DNA of 64,000 nucleotides, taken from assembly GCA_934167445.1 (NCBI GenBank), contig CAKPKJ010000004.1, positions 124,001-188,000 of the forward strand. The letters run 5' to 3'. Source of the stretch: an uncultured Clostridia bacterium (GTDB lineage: Bacteria; Bacillota; Clostridia; TANB77; CAG-508). The position numbers were made by a program, and so were the translations under genes. Every line of letters begins with the position of its first letter. Position 1 is the stretch's first letter. Under the pieces are notes generated by a model, which was given only the letters and a program-made list of their open reading frames with translations, was not told the DNA's origin and did not search any database. Positions 1-10,500 of the stretch are shown in pieces.

Positions 1-55
1 CAAGTTTTTCTACAACTTCAATACCATCTTTTTTTAAATCTGATTCTATACTCAT
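1..55 (-). CDS. N-terminus of an unidentified protein, cut by the window edge
   Basis: Reading the minus strand from an ATG at 55-53 gives MSIESDLKKDGIEVVEKL and then leaves the window. A good Shine-Dalgarno (AGAAAGGAATGG on the minus strand) lies just upstream at about 63-74. Eighteen residues are too few to assign a family. Bases 60-300 upstream hold no gene; an isolated AAGGAGG on the minus strand near 130 has no start codon at proper spacing. Confidence 0.55.
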   Translation of the reverse strand, partial: MSIESDLKKDGIEVVEKL

Positions 56-309
56 TAAAATTCCATTCCTTTCTAATTTTGCTCGAAAATATATGGTAAT
101 AAAAGTTTTAATTTTATTAAAACTAATCCTCCTTATAATAATCTAACAATATTATACAATAAAAAGGGAACTTTAATATGTCGGCAGTATTAAATGTTAG
201 TTACATTTTAGTTACAATAAAAAAGAGAAAAAGTTCTTAAAATTTATGAAAAAGAGAGAAAAAGAGAGCAAACCATATGAAATTGACGAGTTAAGCAATT
301 ATTTCCACT

Positions 310-338
310 TTGACGGGTAAAATATTTTTAATTATAAT
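310..338 (+). promoter_or_regulatory. Sigma-A type promoter for the coiled-coil gene
   Basis: TTGACG (310-315), 17-nt spacer, TATAAT (333-338). It sits 48 nt before the start codon at 386. No other clear signal is seen in the intergenic stretch from 56 to 385. Confidence 0.65.
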
Positions 339-385
339 AACTACATCAATTGAAAATTGAAATATAGTTGAAAGGAGGAAAAACA

Positions 386-853
386 ATGAGCCTAAGTAAA
401 ATTGAAAGTTTGCTAGAAAAAATTCAAGGACATGTTGTAAATATTGAAAATCAAGTAGGAAATCTGCAAAATCAAGTAGGAAACTTGCAAATACAAGTAA
501 ACCATTTGGAAAACAAAATGGACAGTATGGAAGTAAAAATGGACAAAATGGAAAACAGAATGGATAGTCTTGAAAGTAGAATGGACAGGCTTGAAAACAG
601 AATGGATAGTCTTGAAACCAATATGGATGAAAGATTCAAAGAAACAAATGAAGAACTAAGAAAAATAAGTAGAACAGTAGCAAAAATAGAAGTAGAACAT
701 GGAGAAAAATTACAAATATTATTTGATGCTTTTAAAGTACATGACGAAAAAATAGACAAAATAATGGAACGATTAGAAATACACGAGAAAATACTAAATA
801 AGCATAGTGACGAAATATATTATATACAAGAAAGATTAGAAAAAATAGGATAA
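386..853 (+). CDS. Coiled-coil heptad-repeat protein, function unknown
   Basis: A soluble protein of 155 residues, nearly all predicted coiled coil. I place the start at ATG 386, because the AAAGGAGG just before it is inside the reading frame of an upstream TTG at 368 and is a proper ribosome binding site for 386. Residues about 20-85 are made of seven-residue units (NQVGNLQ twice, then M-D-x-L/M-E-x-R/K units). At DNA level these units are near-identical tandem 21/42-nt repeats, so the repeat number may change by recombination. No signal peptide, membrane segment or catalytic motif is seen. Similar short proteins in Firmicutes are annotated only as hypothetical or tropomyosin-like. It has its own promoter and terminator, so it is monocistronic. 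Confidence 0.8.
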   Translation: MSLSKIESLLEKIQGHVVNIENQVGNLQNQVGNLQIQVNHLENKMDSMEVKMDKMENRMDSLESRMDRLENRMDSLETNMDERFKETNEELRKISRTVAKIEVEHGEKLQILFDAFKVHDEKIDKIMERLEIHEKILNKHSDEIYYIQERLEKIG

Positions 854-890
854 AGCCTATAGATAAATAATATATTTAACCATAGGCTTT
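852..890. terminator. Bidirectional terminator between the coiled-coil gene and leuS
   Basis: AAAGCCTAT (852-860) pairs with ATAGGCTTT (882-890), flanked by A-rich and T-rich sequence on the two sides. It lies between two convergent genes. Confidence 0.7.
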
Positions 891-982
891 TAAATTTTTA
901 TATCTGAAGTTATTTATTCATAACTTTTAAAAAATTATAATATATTGTAGTTAATATAATTTAAACTCATTTAATTTCAAAT

Positions 983-3403
983 TTATTTTACAACAATATT
1001 ATATATTTTATTTCTTACATAAATTTCTTTCACAATAGTTTTACCCTCAAGTTTTGAATCTATAACATTATGAACTTTTTCTTTAACAGAACTTTCATCT
1101 TCATCTAAATTAATTTGAACAGTACCTTTTAATTTACCATTAAATTGAATAGGTAAAGTTATTTCATCAGCAATTGTTTTCGTTTCATCATATTCAGGCC
1201 ATTCCATATATGCAAAATCTTCTTTTTCACCAAGTACTGTATGCAATAATTCTTCTGTCATATGTGGTGCAAATGGATTTAACAATTGTAATAAAGTTTT
1301 AAATTCAGCTTTATTTATTTCTTTTGCTTTATAGAATTCATTAACCATTGTCATAAAAGTAGATACAGCTGTATTAAATTTCATATCTTCGATATCAGAA
1401 GAAACTTTTTTAATTACTCGATGCATCATTTTTTCAAATTTTGCAGAATATTCATTTCCATCTACTAAAATTGTTTGTAAGTTCCAAACTCTATCTAAGA
1501 ATTTTGCACAACCTCTAATACTTTCCATAGACCAAGGTGCTGTTTGATCAAATGGTCCCATAAACATTTCATAAACTCTAAAAGCATCTGCTCCAAATTC
1601 TTCAACAATGTCATCAGGATTTACAACATTACCTTTAGACTTAGACATCTTTTCACCATTTCCACCTAAAATCATACCATGTGATGTTCTTTTTTGATAT
1701 GGTTCTTTAGTTGGAACAACACCAATATCATATAAAAATTTGTGCCAAAATCTTGAATATAATAAGTGAAGTGTAGTATGTTCCATTCCACCATTATACC
1801 AATCAACAGGTGACCAGTATTTTAAAGCTTCTTTTGATGCTAAAGCAGTATTATTATGTGGATCCATATATCTTAAATAATACCAAGATGAACCAGCCCA
1901 TTGAGGCATTGTATCTGTTTCTCTTGTTGCATGACCACCACAGTGAGGACAAGTTGTGTTTATCCATTCTGTATGTTTAGCAAGTGGAGATTCTCCATTT
2001 TCACCTGGTTCATAATCTTCAATATCAGGTAATCTTAAAGGTAAATCTTTTTCGTCAATTGGAACCCAACCACATTTATCACAATGAACCATTGGGATTG
2101 GTTCACCCCAATAACGTTGTCTAGAAAATACCCAATCACGCAATTTATAATTTACTTTTTTCTCACCAATTTTATTTTCTTCTAAGTATTCAATTACCTT
2201 CTTTTTAGCATCTGTTACAGATAAATCATTTAAAAATCCAGAGTTTATTAAAACACCAGTAGCAACATCAGTGAAAGCTTCTTTTTCAATATCAACTTCT
2301 TCTCCAGAATTTGATTTTATAACTTGAATAATTGGTAAATTGAATTTTTTAGCAAAATCATGGTCACGAGTATCATGAGCTGGAACAGCCATAATAGCAC
2401 CAGTACCATATGTTATTAAAACATAATCAGAAATCCAAATTGGAATTTCTTTTCCTGTTAAAGGATTTATTGCTTTAATTCCTTTAATTTCACAACCAGT
2501 TTTTTCTTTGTTTAATTCAGCTCTTTCAAAATCAGATTTTAAAGAAGCTTTATATTTATAATCATTTATATCATCCATATTTGTGATTTTATCTTTTAAC
2601 TCTTCAATAATGTGATGTTCAGGAGCAACTACCATATATGTAGCACCAAATAATGTATCAGGTCTTGTAGTATAAACTGTTAAAGATTTGTCTATTCCTG
2701 AAATTTTAAATTCAACTTCTGCACCTTCACTACGTCCAATCCAGTTACGTTGTTGAGCTTTTATTTTATCAAGATAATCAACATCGTCTAAATCATCAAT
2801 TAATCTTTGAGCATATTCAGTAATTTTTAACATCCATTGTGATTTTTCTTTTTGAACAACAGGGCTACCGCATCTTTCACAAACACCATTAACAACTTCT
2901 TCATTTGCAAGTCCAACTTTACAACCTGTACAGAAATTAATTGGCATTGTTGTTTTATATGCTAAACCATGTTTATATAATTGAATAAAAATCCATTGAG
3001 TCCATTTGTAATAATTTGGATCTGTTGTATTTATTTCTCTTGACCAATCAAAAGAAAAACCAATTGATTTTAATTGTTCTTTAAAATGATTAATATTTTT
3101 TTCAGTTGTGATTTTAGGATGTATATGATTTTTAATTGCATAATTTTCAGCAGGTAAACCAAATGCATCAAAACCTATAGGGAAAAGTACATTGTAACCT
3201 TGCATTCTTCTTTTTCTAGCAATAATGTCTAAAGCAGTGTAACTTCTTGGATGACCAACATGCAATCCTTGTCCAGATGGATATGGGAATTCTATTAATC
3301 CATACCACTTTTTCATTGTATGATCATCTTTTGCATTAAAAGTACCCTCGCTATACCATTTTTCTTGCCATTTTTTTTCTATATCCTTAAAATTATAAGC
3401 CAT
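983..3403 (-). CDS. leuS: Leucyl-tRNA synthetase
   Basis: Class I aminoacyl-tRNA synthetase that charges tRNA-Leu with leucine. The 806 residues match the normal bacterial length. The HIGH-type motif is in YPSGQGLHVGH at residues 41-51 and the KMSKS loop in GEKMSKSKGN near residue 580. The CP1 editing domain (around TRPDTLFGATYMVVAPEH) and two CxxC zinc-type pairs (CTGCKVG...CERCG) are present. ATG 3403 is preceded by AAGGAGG. No T-box leader is recognisable in the short gap to the divergent gene at 3519, so regulation by uncharged tRNA is not supported here. Confidence 0.97.
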   Translation of the reverse strand: MAYNFKDIEKKWQEKWYSEGTFNAKDDHTMKKWYGLIEFPYPSGQGLHVGHPRSYTALDIIARKRRMQGYNVLFPIGFDAFGLPAENYAIKNHIHPKITTEKNINHFKEQLKSIGFSFDWSREINTTDPNYYKWTQWIFIQLYKHGLAYKTTMPINFCTGCKVGLANEEVVNGVCERCGSPVVQKEKSQWMLKITEYAQRLIDDLDDVDYLDKIKAQQRNWIGRSEGAEVEFKISGIDKSLTVYTTRPDTLFGATYMVVAPEHHIIEELKDKITNMDDINDYKYKASLKSDFERAELNKEKTGCEIKGIKAINPLTGKEIPIWISDYVLITYGTGAIMAVPAHDTRDHDFAKKFNLPIIQVIKSNSGEEVDIEKEAFTDVATGVLINSGFLNDLSVTDAKKKVIEYLEENKIGEKKVNYKLRDWVFSRQRYWGEPIPMVHCDKCGWVPIDEKDLPLRLPDIEDYEPGENGESPLAKHTEWINTTCPHCGGHATRETDTMPQWAGSSWYYLRYMDPHNNTALASKEALKYWSPVDWYNGGMEHTTLHLLYSRFWHKFLYDIGVVPTKEPYQKRTSHGMILGGNGEKMSKSKGNVVNPDDIVEEFGADAFRVYEMFMGPFDQTAPWSMESIRGCAKFLDRVWNLQTILVDGNEYSAKFEKMMHRVIKKVSSDIEDMKFNTAVSTFMTMVNEFYKAKEINKAEFKTLLQLLNPFAPHMTEELLHTVLGEKEDFAYMEWPEYDETKTIADEITLPIQFNGKLKGTVQINLDEDESSVKEKVHNVIDSKLEGKTIVKEIYVRNKIYNIVVK

Positions 3404-3518
3404 AAAAAAAGCCTCCTTAAAAAGTATTATTTTGCTGTATTATATAACAAAAAGGTACATAAATCAAGGCTTGCATAAAAAGTCTAAAAATGATAAAATC
3501 TGCCAAGAGGTGTTTTTA

Positions 3519-4292
3519 ATGTTAGATTTAGAAAAATGTAAAGACGAATTTTTAAAATATACTGAAAAATACAATTTATCAAATGAAAAACTAAAAAGAA
3601 AACAATTACATTCTTTACGAGTTATGAAAAAAAGTAGAATAATAGCACAATCACTAAAATTAAGCGAAGAGGAAATTCAAATAGCTACACTAATAGGATT
3701 ACTCCACGATATAGGAAGATTTGAACAATATACTAAATATAATACATTTAGTGACCATAATAGTATAGATCATGCAGAATTAGGTATACGTATATTACAA
3801 GAAAATAATTATATAAAAAATTATATAGAAGACGAAAATTGGATAAATATAATATTAATAGCAATAAAAAATCATAATAAATATAAAATAGAAAAAGGAT
3901 TAAATAAGAAAAAAGAACTATTTTGCAAAATAATAAGAGATGCGGACAAAGCGGATATTATGTATGAAGGTGCAAATGTATTTTGGAATACAGAAAGTGA
4001 AAAGTCAGATTTGGAAAATGCAAAAGTAAAACAAGAAGAGATAGATGCAATAAAAAAACATACATTAATAGATAGAAGAAAAATGAAAAGAGAATCAGAA
4101 TTAGATGGGATGTTAATAATGTTATGTTTTATATTTGATATTAATTATCCAAAAACATTTGAAATAATTGATAAAGAAAACATTATTCAAAGTACTTTTA
4201 GTAGATTTAACTTTAAAAATGAAGAAACAAAAGAAAAAATGGAAGAAATAAAAAGAGAATTAAATAAATATATAAAAGAAAATAAAGGATGA
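3519..4292 (+). CDS. HD-domain phosphohydrolase
   Basis: A protein of 257 residues with a metal-dependent HD fold: LLHDIGRFEQ carries the HD pair, with a following HxxxxxH stretch (DHNSIDHAELG) and a late RDADKADI metal-ligand motif. Substrates are probably nucleotides or other phosphate esters; the exact one cannot be read from sequence. ATG 3519 has AAGAGGTG in front and is preferred over an in-frame upstream TTG at 3432, which would overlap the leuS promoter region and has no ribosome binding site. It lies four bases before the topoisomerase gene, so the two are probably co-transcribed. Confidence 0.8.
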   Translation: MLDLEKCKDEFLKYTEKYNLSNEKLKRKQLHSLRVMKKSRIIAQSLKLSEEEIQIATLIGLLHDIGRFEQYTKYNTFSDHNSIDHAELGIRILQENNYIKNYIEDENWINIILIAIKNHNKYKIEKGLNKKKELFCKIIRDADKADIMYEGANVFWNTESEKSDLENAKVKQEEIDAIKKHTLIDRRKMKRESELDGMLIMLCFIFDINYPKTFEIIDKENIIQSTFSRFNFKNEETKEKMEEIKRELNKYIKENKG

Positions 4293-4296
4293 GAAA

Positions 4297-6300
4297 ATGG
4301 GCAAGAAGCTATTAATAACAGAAAAGCCATCTGTTGCAATGGAGTTTGCAAAAGCATTAAAAATAACAACGAAAAGAAAAGATGGATACCTAGAAAGTGA
4401 AAACTGGATAATAACCTGGTGTGTAGGACATTTGGTAACAATGAGTTATCCAGAAAAATATGATGAAAAATTAAAATACTGGAGATTAGATACATTACCA
4501 TTTATACCAGAAGAATGGAAATATGAAATTATTCCACAAGTTGCAAAACAATTTAATATTGTACAAGGATTGCTACAAAGAGAAGATGTAGAAGAAATTT
4601 ATAATGCAGGTGACTCTGGAAGAGAGGGAGAATACATACAAAGATTAGTATTTATGATGGCAAAACCAAACCCAAAAGCTAAAATGAAAAGAGTATGGAT
4701 AGATTCACAAACAGAGGAAGAAGTACAAAGAGGAATAAGAGAAGCAAAAGATATGTCAGAATATGATAGCTTATCAGATAGTGCATATTTAAGAGCAAAA
4801 GAGGATTATTTAATAGGAATTAATTTTTCAAGGTTATTATCAATAATATATGGAAGAAGTTTAGCAAATAAAATCAATGAAGATAAAGCATCAATATCAG
4901 TGGGAAGAGTAATGACTTGTGTATTAGGAATGGTTGTATCAAGAGAAAGAGAAATAAGAAACTTTGTAAAAACAAAATATTATAAAATAGTAGGAATGTT
5001 TGGAAATTCAGATTCACAATTTAAAGCTGAATGGAAAGTAAATGAAAAATCAAAAATGTATAATTCTCCACAATTATATAATGATACAGGATTTAGAAAA
5101 GAAGAAGATGCTAAAAAATTTATATTAAGCTTGCAGGGAAAAAAAGCTAAAGTTACAGAACTAAAAAAATCAAAACAAAAAGAAAATGCACCATTATTAT
5201 TTAATCTTGCAGAAATTCAAAACCAATGTACAAAAAGATTTAAAATAAAACCTGATGAAACATTAGAAGTAATTCAAAATTTATATGAAAAAAAATTAGT
5301 AACATATCCAAGAACAGATGCAAGAGTACTTTCAACAGCAGTTGCTAAAGAAATTACAAAAAATTTGAATGGAATTGCTAGAGGATATAAAGATGAAGAC
5401 ATACAAAGATATATAAAGAAAATGGTAGAAGAAAAATATTCTACAAATTTGGTAAAAACTAAATATGTAAATGATAGTAAAATAACAGACCACTATGCAA
5501 TAATTCCAACAGGTCAGGGATATGAAAATTATAATGGACTACCAGATTTGCATAAAAAAGTATATAAAGTTATAGTAGAAAGATTTTTAGCAATATTTTA
5601 CCCACCAGCTGAATATCAAAAAATCCAAGTAACACTAGAAATAGAAAATGAAGATAAAACAGTAGAAATATTTAATTGTAGTGAAAAAGTATGTTTAAAT
5701 AAGGGATTTTTAGAGATATTAAAACCAGCTGAAAAAGGAAAAAGTAAAACAAGTACAAATAAAAATCTAGAAGAACAAGATGCAAATGTTGAAAATAAAG
5801 ACGAAGAAGAGACAGAAAAAGAACAAGAAAGCAACTTGGAGATTTTAAAAAAGCTTAAAAAAGGTCAAGAAATTGAAACACAAAATTTTGAATTAAAAGA
5901 AGCGGAAACATCACCACCAAGTAGATATAATTCAGGTTCAATAATTTTGGCAATGGAGAATGCAGGCAAATTAATTGAAGATGAAGAATTAAGAGAACAA
6001 ATAAAAGGTGCTGGAATAGGAACAAGTGCTACAAGGGCAGAGATTATAAAAAAACTAGAGAAGATTAAATATATTGATATAAACGGAAAAACACAAATAA
6101 TAACACCAACATTAAAAGGTGAAACAATTTATGATATAGTTATGAATTCAATGCCAGATATGCTAAATCCTAAATTGACAGCAAGTTGGGAAAAGGGCTT
6201 AGATATGGTTGCTAAAAAAGAGATAGAGCCAGAAGAGTTTATGACTAAGCTTAAAAATTATATTAATTCAAAATTTAATAAATTAGTTATAAAAATGTAA
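4297..6300 (+). CDS. topB: DNA topoisomerase III (type IA)
   Basis: Type IA topoisomerase that passes single strands through a transient break and resolves recombination or replication intermediates. The 667-residue protein begins with a Toprim domain (LLITEKPSVAMEFAKAL; acidic motif GDSGREGE, a variant of DxDxREGE). The catalytic tyrosine is in YPRTDARVLS near residue 335. A low-complexity Glu/Lys-rich insert lies at about residues 480-525. No C-terminal zinc ribbons are present, as in TopB rather than TopA. It starts 4 nt after the HD gene with AAAGGATGAG as ribosome binding site. The palindromic repeat at 6397 is the only terminator-like structure downstream. Confidence 0.9.
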   Translation: MGKKLLITEKPSVAMEFAKALKITTKRKDGYLESENWIITWCVGHLVTMSYPEKYDEKLKYWRLDTLPFIPEEWKYEIIPQVAKQFNIVQGLLQREDVEEIYNAGDSGREGEYIQRLVFMMAKPNPKAKMKRVWIDSQTEEEVQRGIREAKDMSEYDSLSDSAYLRAKEDYLIGINFSRLLSIIYGRSLANKINEDKASISVGRVMTCVLGMVVSREREIRNFVKTKYYKIVGMFGNSDSQFKAEWKVNEKSKMYNSPQLYNDTGFRKEEDAKKFILSLQGKKAKVTELKKSKQKENAPLLFNLAEIQNQCTKRFKIKPDETLEVIQNLYEKKLVTYPRTDARVLSTAVAKEITKNLNGIARGYKDEDIQRYIKKMVEEKYSTNLVKTKYVNDSKITDHYAIIPTGQGYENYNGLPDLHKKVYKVIVERFLAIFYPPAEYQKIQVTLEIENEDKTVEIFNCSEKVCLNKGFLEILKPAEKGKSKTSTNKNLEEQDANVENKDEEETEKEQESNLEILKKLKKGQEIETQNFELKEAETSPPSRYNSGSIILAMENAGKLIEDEELREQIKGAGIGTSATRAEIIKKLEKIKYIDINGKTQIITPTLKGETIYDIVMNSMPDMLNPKLTASWEKGLDMVAKKEIEPEEFMTKLKNYINSKFNKLVIKM

Positions 6301-6396
6301 TAGAAAAAGTTAGTCTAAAAATAAGTTACAATAAAAAAGTATCTATGGTTCCATTCATAAATTAAAAGTTTCTAAATATAATTTGATATAATAACT

Positions 6397-6545
6397 AAAA
6401 CTCAATATATATTATTTTCTTTATGCCTTGTGTGTCGCAATCTCCATTTATAAACTGTACTAGTATGTTGATTGCTCCAATCGCACTCGCATAGCTCGTT
6501 TGGTCGCTTACGCGGCATCGCATAAAATAATATATATTGAGTTTT
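6397..6545. repeat. Palindromic dispersed element, copy 1
   Basis: A 149-bp element with perfect 22-bp terminal inverted repeats (AAAACTCAATATATATTATT... against its complement at 6524-6545). It has a second inner inverted repeat (GCAATC/GATTGC; ATGCC/GGCAT) and an asymmetric core containing CGTTTGGTCGCTTACGCG. Two other copies are at 46628 and 61952. It sits between convergent topB and plsC and could act as a bidirectional terminator. No ORF is inside. It is MITE- or REP-like, but a structured RNA cannot be excluded. Confidence 0.8.
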
Positions 6546-6550
6546 ATGTA

Positions 6551-7129
6551 CTAATCAATTTTTAATGAATAAATTTTATCAACTAATTTTTTAGAGTAAT
6601 CTTTTAAAACATTTTTATTGCTTAAAACCTCTTGAGGTATAAAAATTGGCTCGCCAAAAGTTACATTGACTTTAGAGAAAAAAGAAGGACGTCTGGTAAT
6701 ATAAGTTGGGATAATTGGAATGTTTGCTTTTGCAGCAATAAAAATGGGGCCATTACGAACCTTTTTACCAATCTCATTTTTATCTTTTACAACTTTACCT
6801 TCTGGAAAAATTAATAATTGATTAGGTTCATTGTTCTCAAAAATAGATAAAGCCTGAAACAAACTTTTACTATCAACTTTAGTTCTATCTACGGGAAAAA
6901 CATTGTAATGTTTTATAATCCTAGAGAAAATAGGATATTTAAAAATTTCTGCTTTTGCCATAATAAACAAATTTCTAGAGGGTGGATATATAAAAAATGG
7001 ATCAAATATACAAGAATGGTTAGGGCAGATTAAATATTGGTCATACTTTTGTAAATTATCGAGACCACTATAAGAAACTCTAAATAAAAAACTATCAAAA
7101 AATATTTTTACAAATTTTTTCATACTCAT
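6551..7129 (-). CDS. plsC: 1-acyl-sn-glycerol-3-phosphate acyltransferase (PlsC family)
   Basis: Acylates lysophosphatidic acid to phosphatidic acid in membrane phospholipid synthesis. The acyltransferase motif I is NHSCIFD (NHx4D) and motif III is IFPEGK. The protein has about 192 residues, slightly short but normal for the family. I choose ATG 7129 (MSMKKFVK), with GGAAGTGA upstream, over a longer frame that reaches 7186. It is peripheral or membrane-associated. It is divergent from the membrane protein gene at 7252. Confidence 0.85.
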   Translation of the reverse strand: MSMKKFVKIFFDSFLFRVSYSGLDNLQKYDQYLICPNHSCIFDPFFIYPPSRNLFIMAKAEIFKYPIFSRIIKHYNVFPVDRTKVDSKSLFQALSIFENNEPNQLLIFPEGKVVKDKNEIGKKVRNGPIFIAAKANIPIIPTYITRRPSFFSKVNVTFGEPIFIPQEVLSNKNVLKDYSKKLVDKIYSLKID

Positions 7130-7251
7130 AAAATCACTTCCAAATAGATTATATAAGCAATAAAAATGAATGTCAACAATTGACAATATTAAACAAATTT
7201 GATATAACAGTTATAGTGATTATACAAAAGAGAGGGGAAAGAGAACGGAAG

Positions 7252-7593
7252 ATGGATAAAAAAAGATACAAATCAGTAATAGCACTTTGGGGAATAATAT
7301 TTATATGTTTACAAGCAATAACAATAGTAAATGTATTTGGAATAAACCCAGGAGGATACACAGAAACAGCTAAGATAGTAAGTTCAATAGCAGCTGTAAT
7401 AATAGTCGCACTAACAATAATATTTATGTTATTATCATTAAAATTTAAAAAAGTAGGACCAATTATAGGAATGGTAATAGGAGCTGTATATATTGTAGCT
7501 TCATTTAACATTGGATATATGGTAGTTGGAATATTGTTTATATTCTCTTGTGCAGACCTATTACAAGAATTAAATAAAGGAAAAAATGTATAA
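7252..7593 (+). CDS. Small membrane protein, function unknown
   Basis: The protein has 113 residues with four hydrophobic segments (about residues 8-28, 40-60, 65-82 and 84-102) and a basic N-terminus. The ATG at 7252 follows a purine-rich GAGGGGAAAGAG stretch; the longer frame from 7180 lacks a ribosome binding site. Its stop codon overlaps the mfd start (TAATG at 7591-7595), indicating translational coupling with mfd. I do not recognise the family. Confidence 0.75.
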   Translation: MDKKRYKSVIALWGIIFICLQAITIVNVFGINPGGYTETAKIVSSIAAVIIVALTIIFMLLSLKFKKVGPIIGMVIGAVYIVASFNIGYMVVGILFIFSCADLLQELNKGKNV

Positions 7594-10500
7594 TGAATAC
7601 AATATTAGGAGAACTAGGAAAAAACTCAAAATTTGTAGAACTACTAAAAAATGTAGAAAATAAACAAAGCCCGATAGTGATATCGGGCTTAAATGACATG
7701 GGAATGCTACAACTTGGAACAGCAATAAATGAATTTGGAAAAAAGCCAATATGTATATTAACATATAATGAGATTCAAGCTAAAAAAATATATGAAGATA
7801 TAAAATATTTTACAGATAAAGTAGTATTTTTTCCTAAAAAAGAAGTAGTAACATATGATTATATTGCAGAAAGCAAAGACATTCCATACAAAAGAATAGA
7901 AGCATTAAACAAAATAGCTACTAAAAAAAATTTAGTAGTAATAACAACAATAGAAGCAGCAACACAAAAATTACCTCAAAAAGATGTATTATATAAAAAC
8001 AAATTACATTTTAAAACAGGAGAAAGTTATAATTTAGAAGAACTAAAACAAAAATTAGTAAGTTTAGGATATTCAAGATATGACTTAATAGAAGGAAGAG
8101 GACAATTCAGTGTAAGAGGTGGAATTGTAGATATAGCAACAAACGAAAAAGTAGGAATAAGAATAGAATTTTGGGGAGATGACATAGACTCTATAAGAGA
8201 ATTTAATATAGAAACACAAAGATCAATAAAAAATATAGAAACAGCTACAATATACCCAGCACATGAATATATATTAGAGGAACCTGCTGAAAAAACTTGC
8301 AGAAAAATAAAAGAAAAATATAAAAATTCTAAAAAACAAGATATAATAGAAGAAGATATAGAGCAAATAAAAACAGGAAATTATATAAGTAAAATAGATA
8401 AATATTTTGATTGCTTTTATGAAAAACAAGAAACAATATTAGATTATCTAAATAAAGATTATGTAGTATTTTTAGACGAAATAAACAAAATAGAAACAAG
8501 AAGTACAAATATAAAAGAAGACAGAAAAAACTTAGAAAGAAGTTTAATAGAAAAAGAAAGACAAATACCAGAAGCAATAACAAATATACTTGAATTTGAA
8601 CAAATACAAGAAATATTGGACAAAAAACAAGTAATATATATTCAAAAACAAGACACACAAATTAAAGTACAAGGTGAAAAATACAATTTTAATTATAGAA
8701 CTGTAAATTATTATAAAAGTGAAACAACAACTTTTATAGAAGATTTAAAAAAAGCAGTAAAAGAAAAGAAAACAATATATATTCTAACCGAAAATAAGGA
8801 AAAAGCTAAAAAGATAAAATCAATGCTAGAAGAACAAGAAATTATATGCAAAATAGAGGAAAAACTAGACCAAACAATAATTGTAAAATCAAGAGAAAAT
8901 GTAGTTACAATATCAATTGGAAAAATATCAACAGGATTTGAAAATTATGATTTAAATCAATTAGTAATTTCAGCAGATGATTTAATAAATGGTGAAAAGA
9001 AAAAAAGAAGAGTTGCACATACAGCTTTTAAAGAAGGAGAAAAAGTTGTATTTGATGAATTGAAAATTGGAGATTATGTAGTACATAGAAACTATGGAAT
9101 AGGGATATATATTGGTGTAAATACAATAAAAGCAGATGGAACAATAAAAGATTATATAAAAATAAAATATAGAGATGATGATGTCTTATATATACCAACA
9201 ACAGATTTAGACATAATTAGAAAATATACTGGAGGAGATAAATTAAAGCCTAAAATAAATAAATTAGGCACCAAAGAATGGGAAAAAACAACAGCAAAAG
9301 TAAAAAATAACTTACGTGAAGTTGCTAAAGAATTAATTGAGCTATATGCCAAAAGAGAAAAGACACAAGGATATGCTTTTAGTAAAGACACACCTTGGCA
9401 AAAAGAATTTGAAGATAAATTTCCATATCAAGAAACAGATGACCAATTAAGATGTATAGAAGAAGTAAAAAAAGATATGGAAACACCTAAACCAATGGAT
9501 AGGCTATTATGTGGAGATGTAGGTTATGGAAAAACTGAAGTAGCAATGAGGGCAGCTTTTAAAGCAGCAATTGATGGAAAACAGGTTGCATATTTAGCAC
9601 CAACAACAGTACTTGCAGAACAACAATACCAAGAATTTAAAGAAAGAATGAAAGACTATCCAATTAGAATAGAAATATTAAATAGATTTAAAACTAAAAA
9701 ATATCAAAACGAAGTTATAAAAAAATTACAACTAGGTGAAGTAGATATTTTATTGGGAACTCATAGAATATTAAGTAAAGATGTTGAATTTAAAAATCTA
9801 GGATTGTTGATAATTGACGAAGAACACAGATTTGGAGTAAAAGCTAAAGAAAAAATAAAACAACTAAAAGCAAATATTGATGTTTTAACAATGACAGCAA
9901 CACCAATCCCTAGAACAATGCATATGTCAATTGTGGGAATAAGAGATATGTCAGTAATATATGAGCCACCATATAACAGAAAGCCAGTTCAAACTTATGT
10001 ATTAGAATATGACGAAGAAATTATAAAAGAAGCAATAACAAAAGAATTGGAAAGAGGAGGCCAAGTATTTTACCTATTTAATAACGTTCAAAATATTCAA
10101 CAAAAAGCAAGTCAAATAAGTAATTTAGTGCCAGAAGCAAATGTGGTATATGCACATGGTCAGATGCCTGGAAAACAAATTGAAGATATAATGCAAGAAT
10201 TTGTAGAACAAAAAACGAATGTATTAGTATGTACAACAATATTAGAATCAGGAATAGACATACCAAATGCCAACACAATAATAGTAGAAAATGCAGACAG
10301 AATGGGATTAGCACAGTTATATCAAATTCGTGGTAGAGTTGGTAGGTCAGATAGGCAAGCATATGCATATATAACATATAAAAGAGATAAATTATTATCA
10401 GAAGTAGCAGATAAAAGACTAAAAGCTATAAAAGAATTTACTGAATTTGGTTCAGGATTTAAAATAGCAATGAGAGATTTAGAAATACGTGGAGCTGGAA

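Noticed and set aside
3404..3518. T-box leader for leuS
   Set aside because: The gap to the divergent gene is too short and no T-box sequence or specifier stem is visible.
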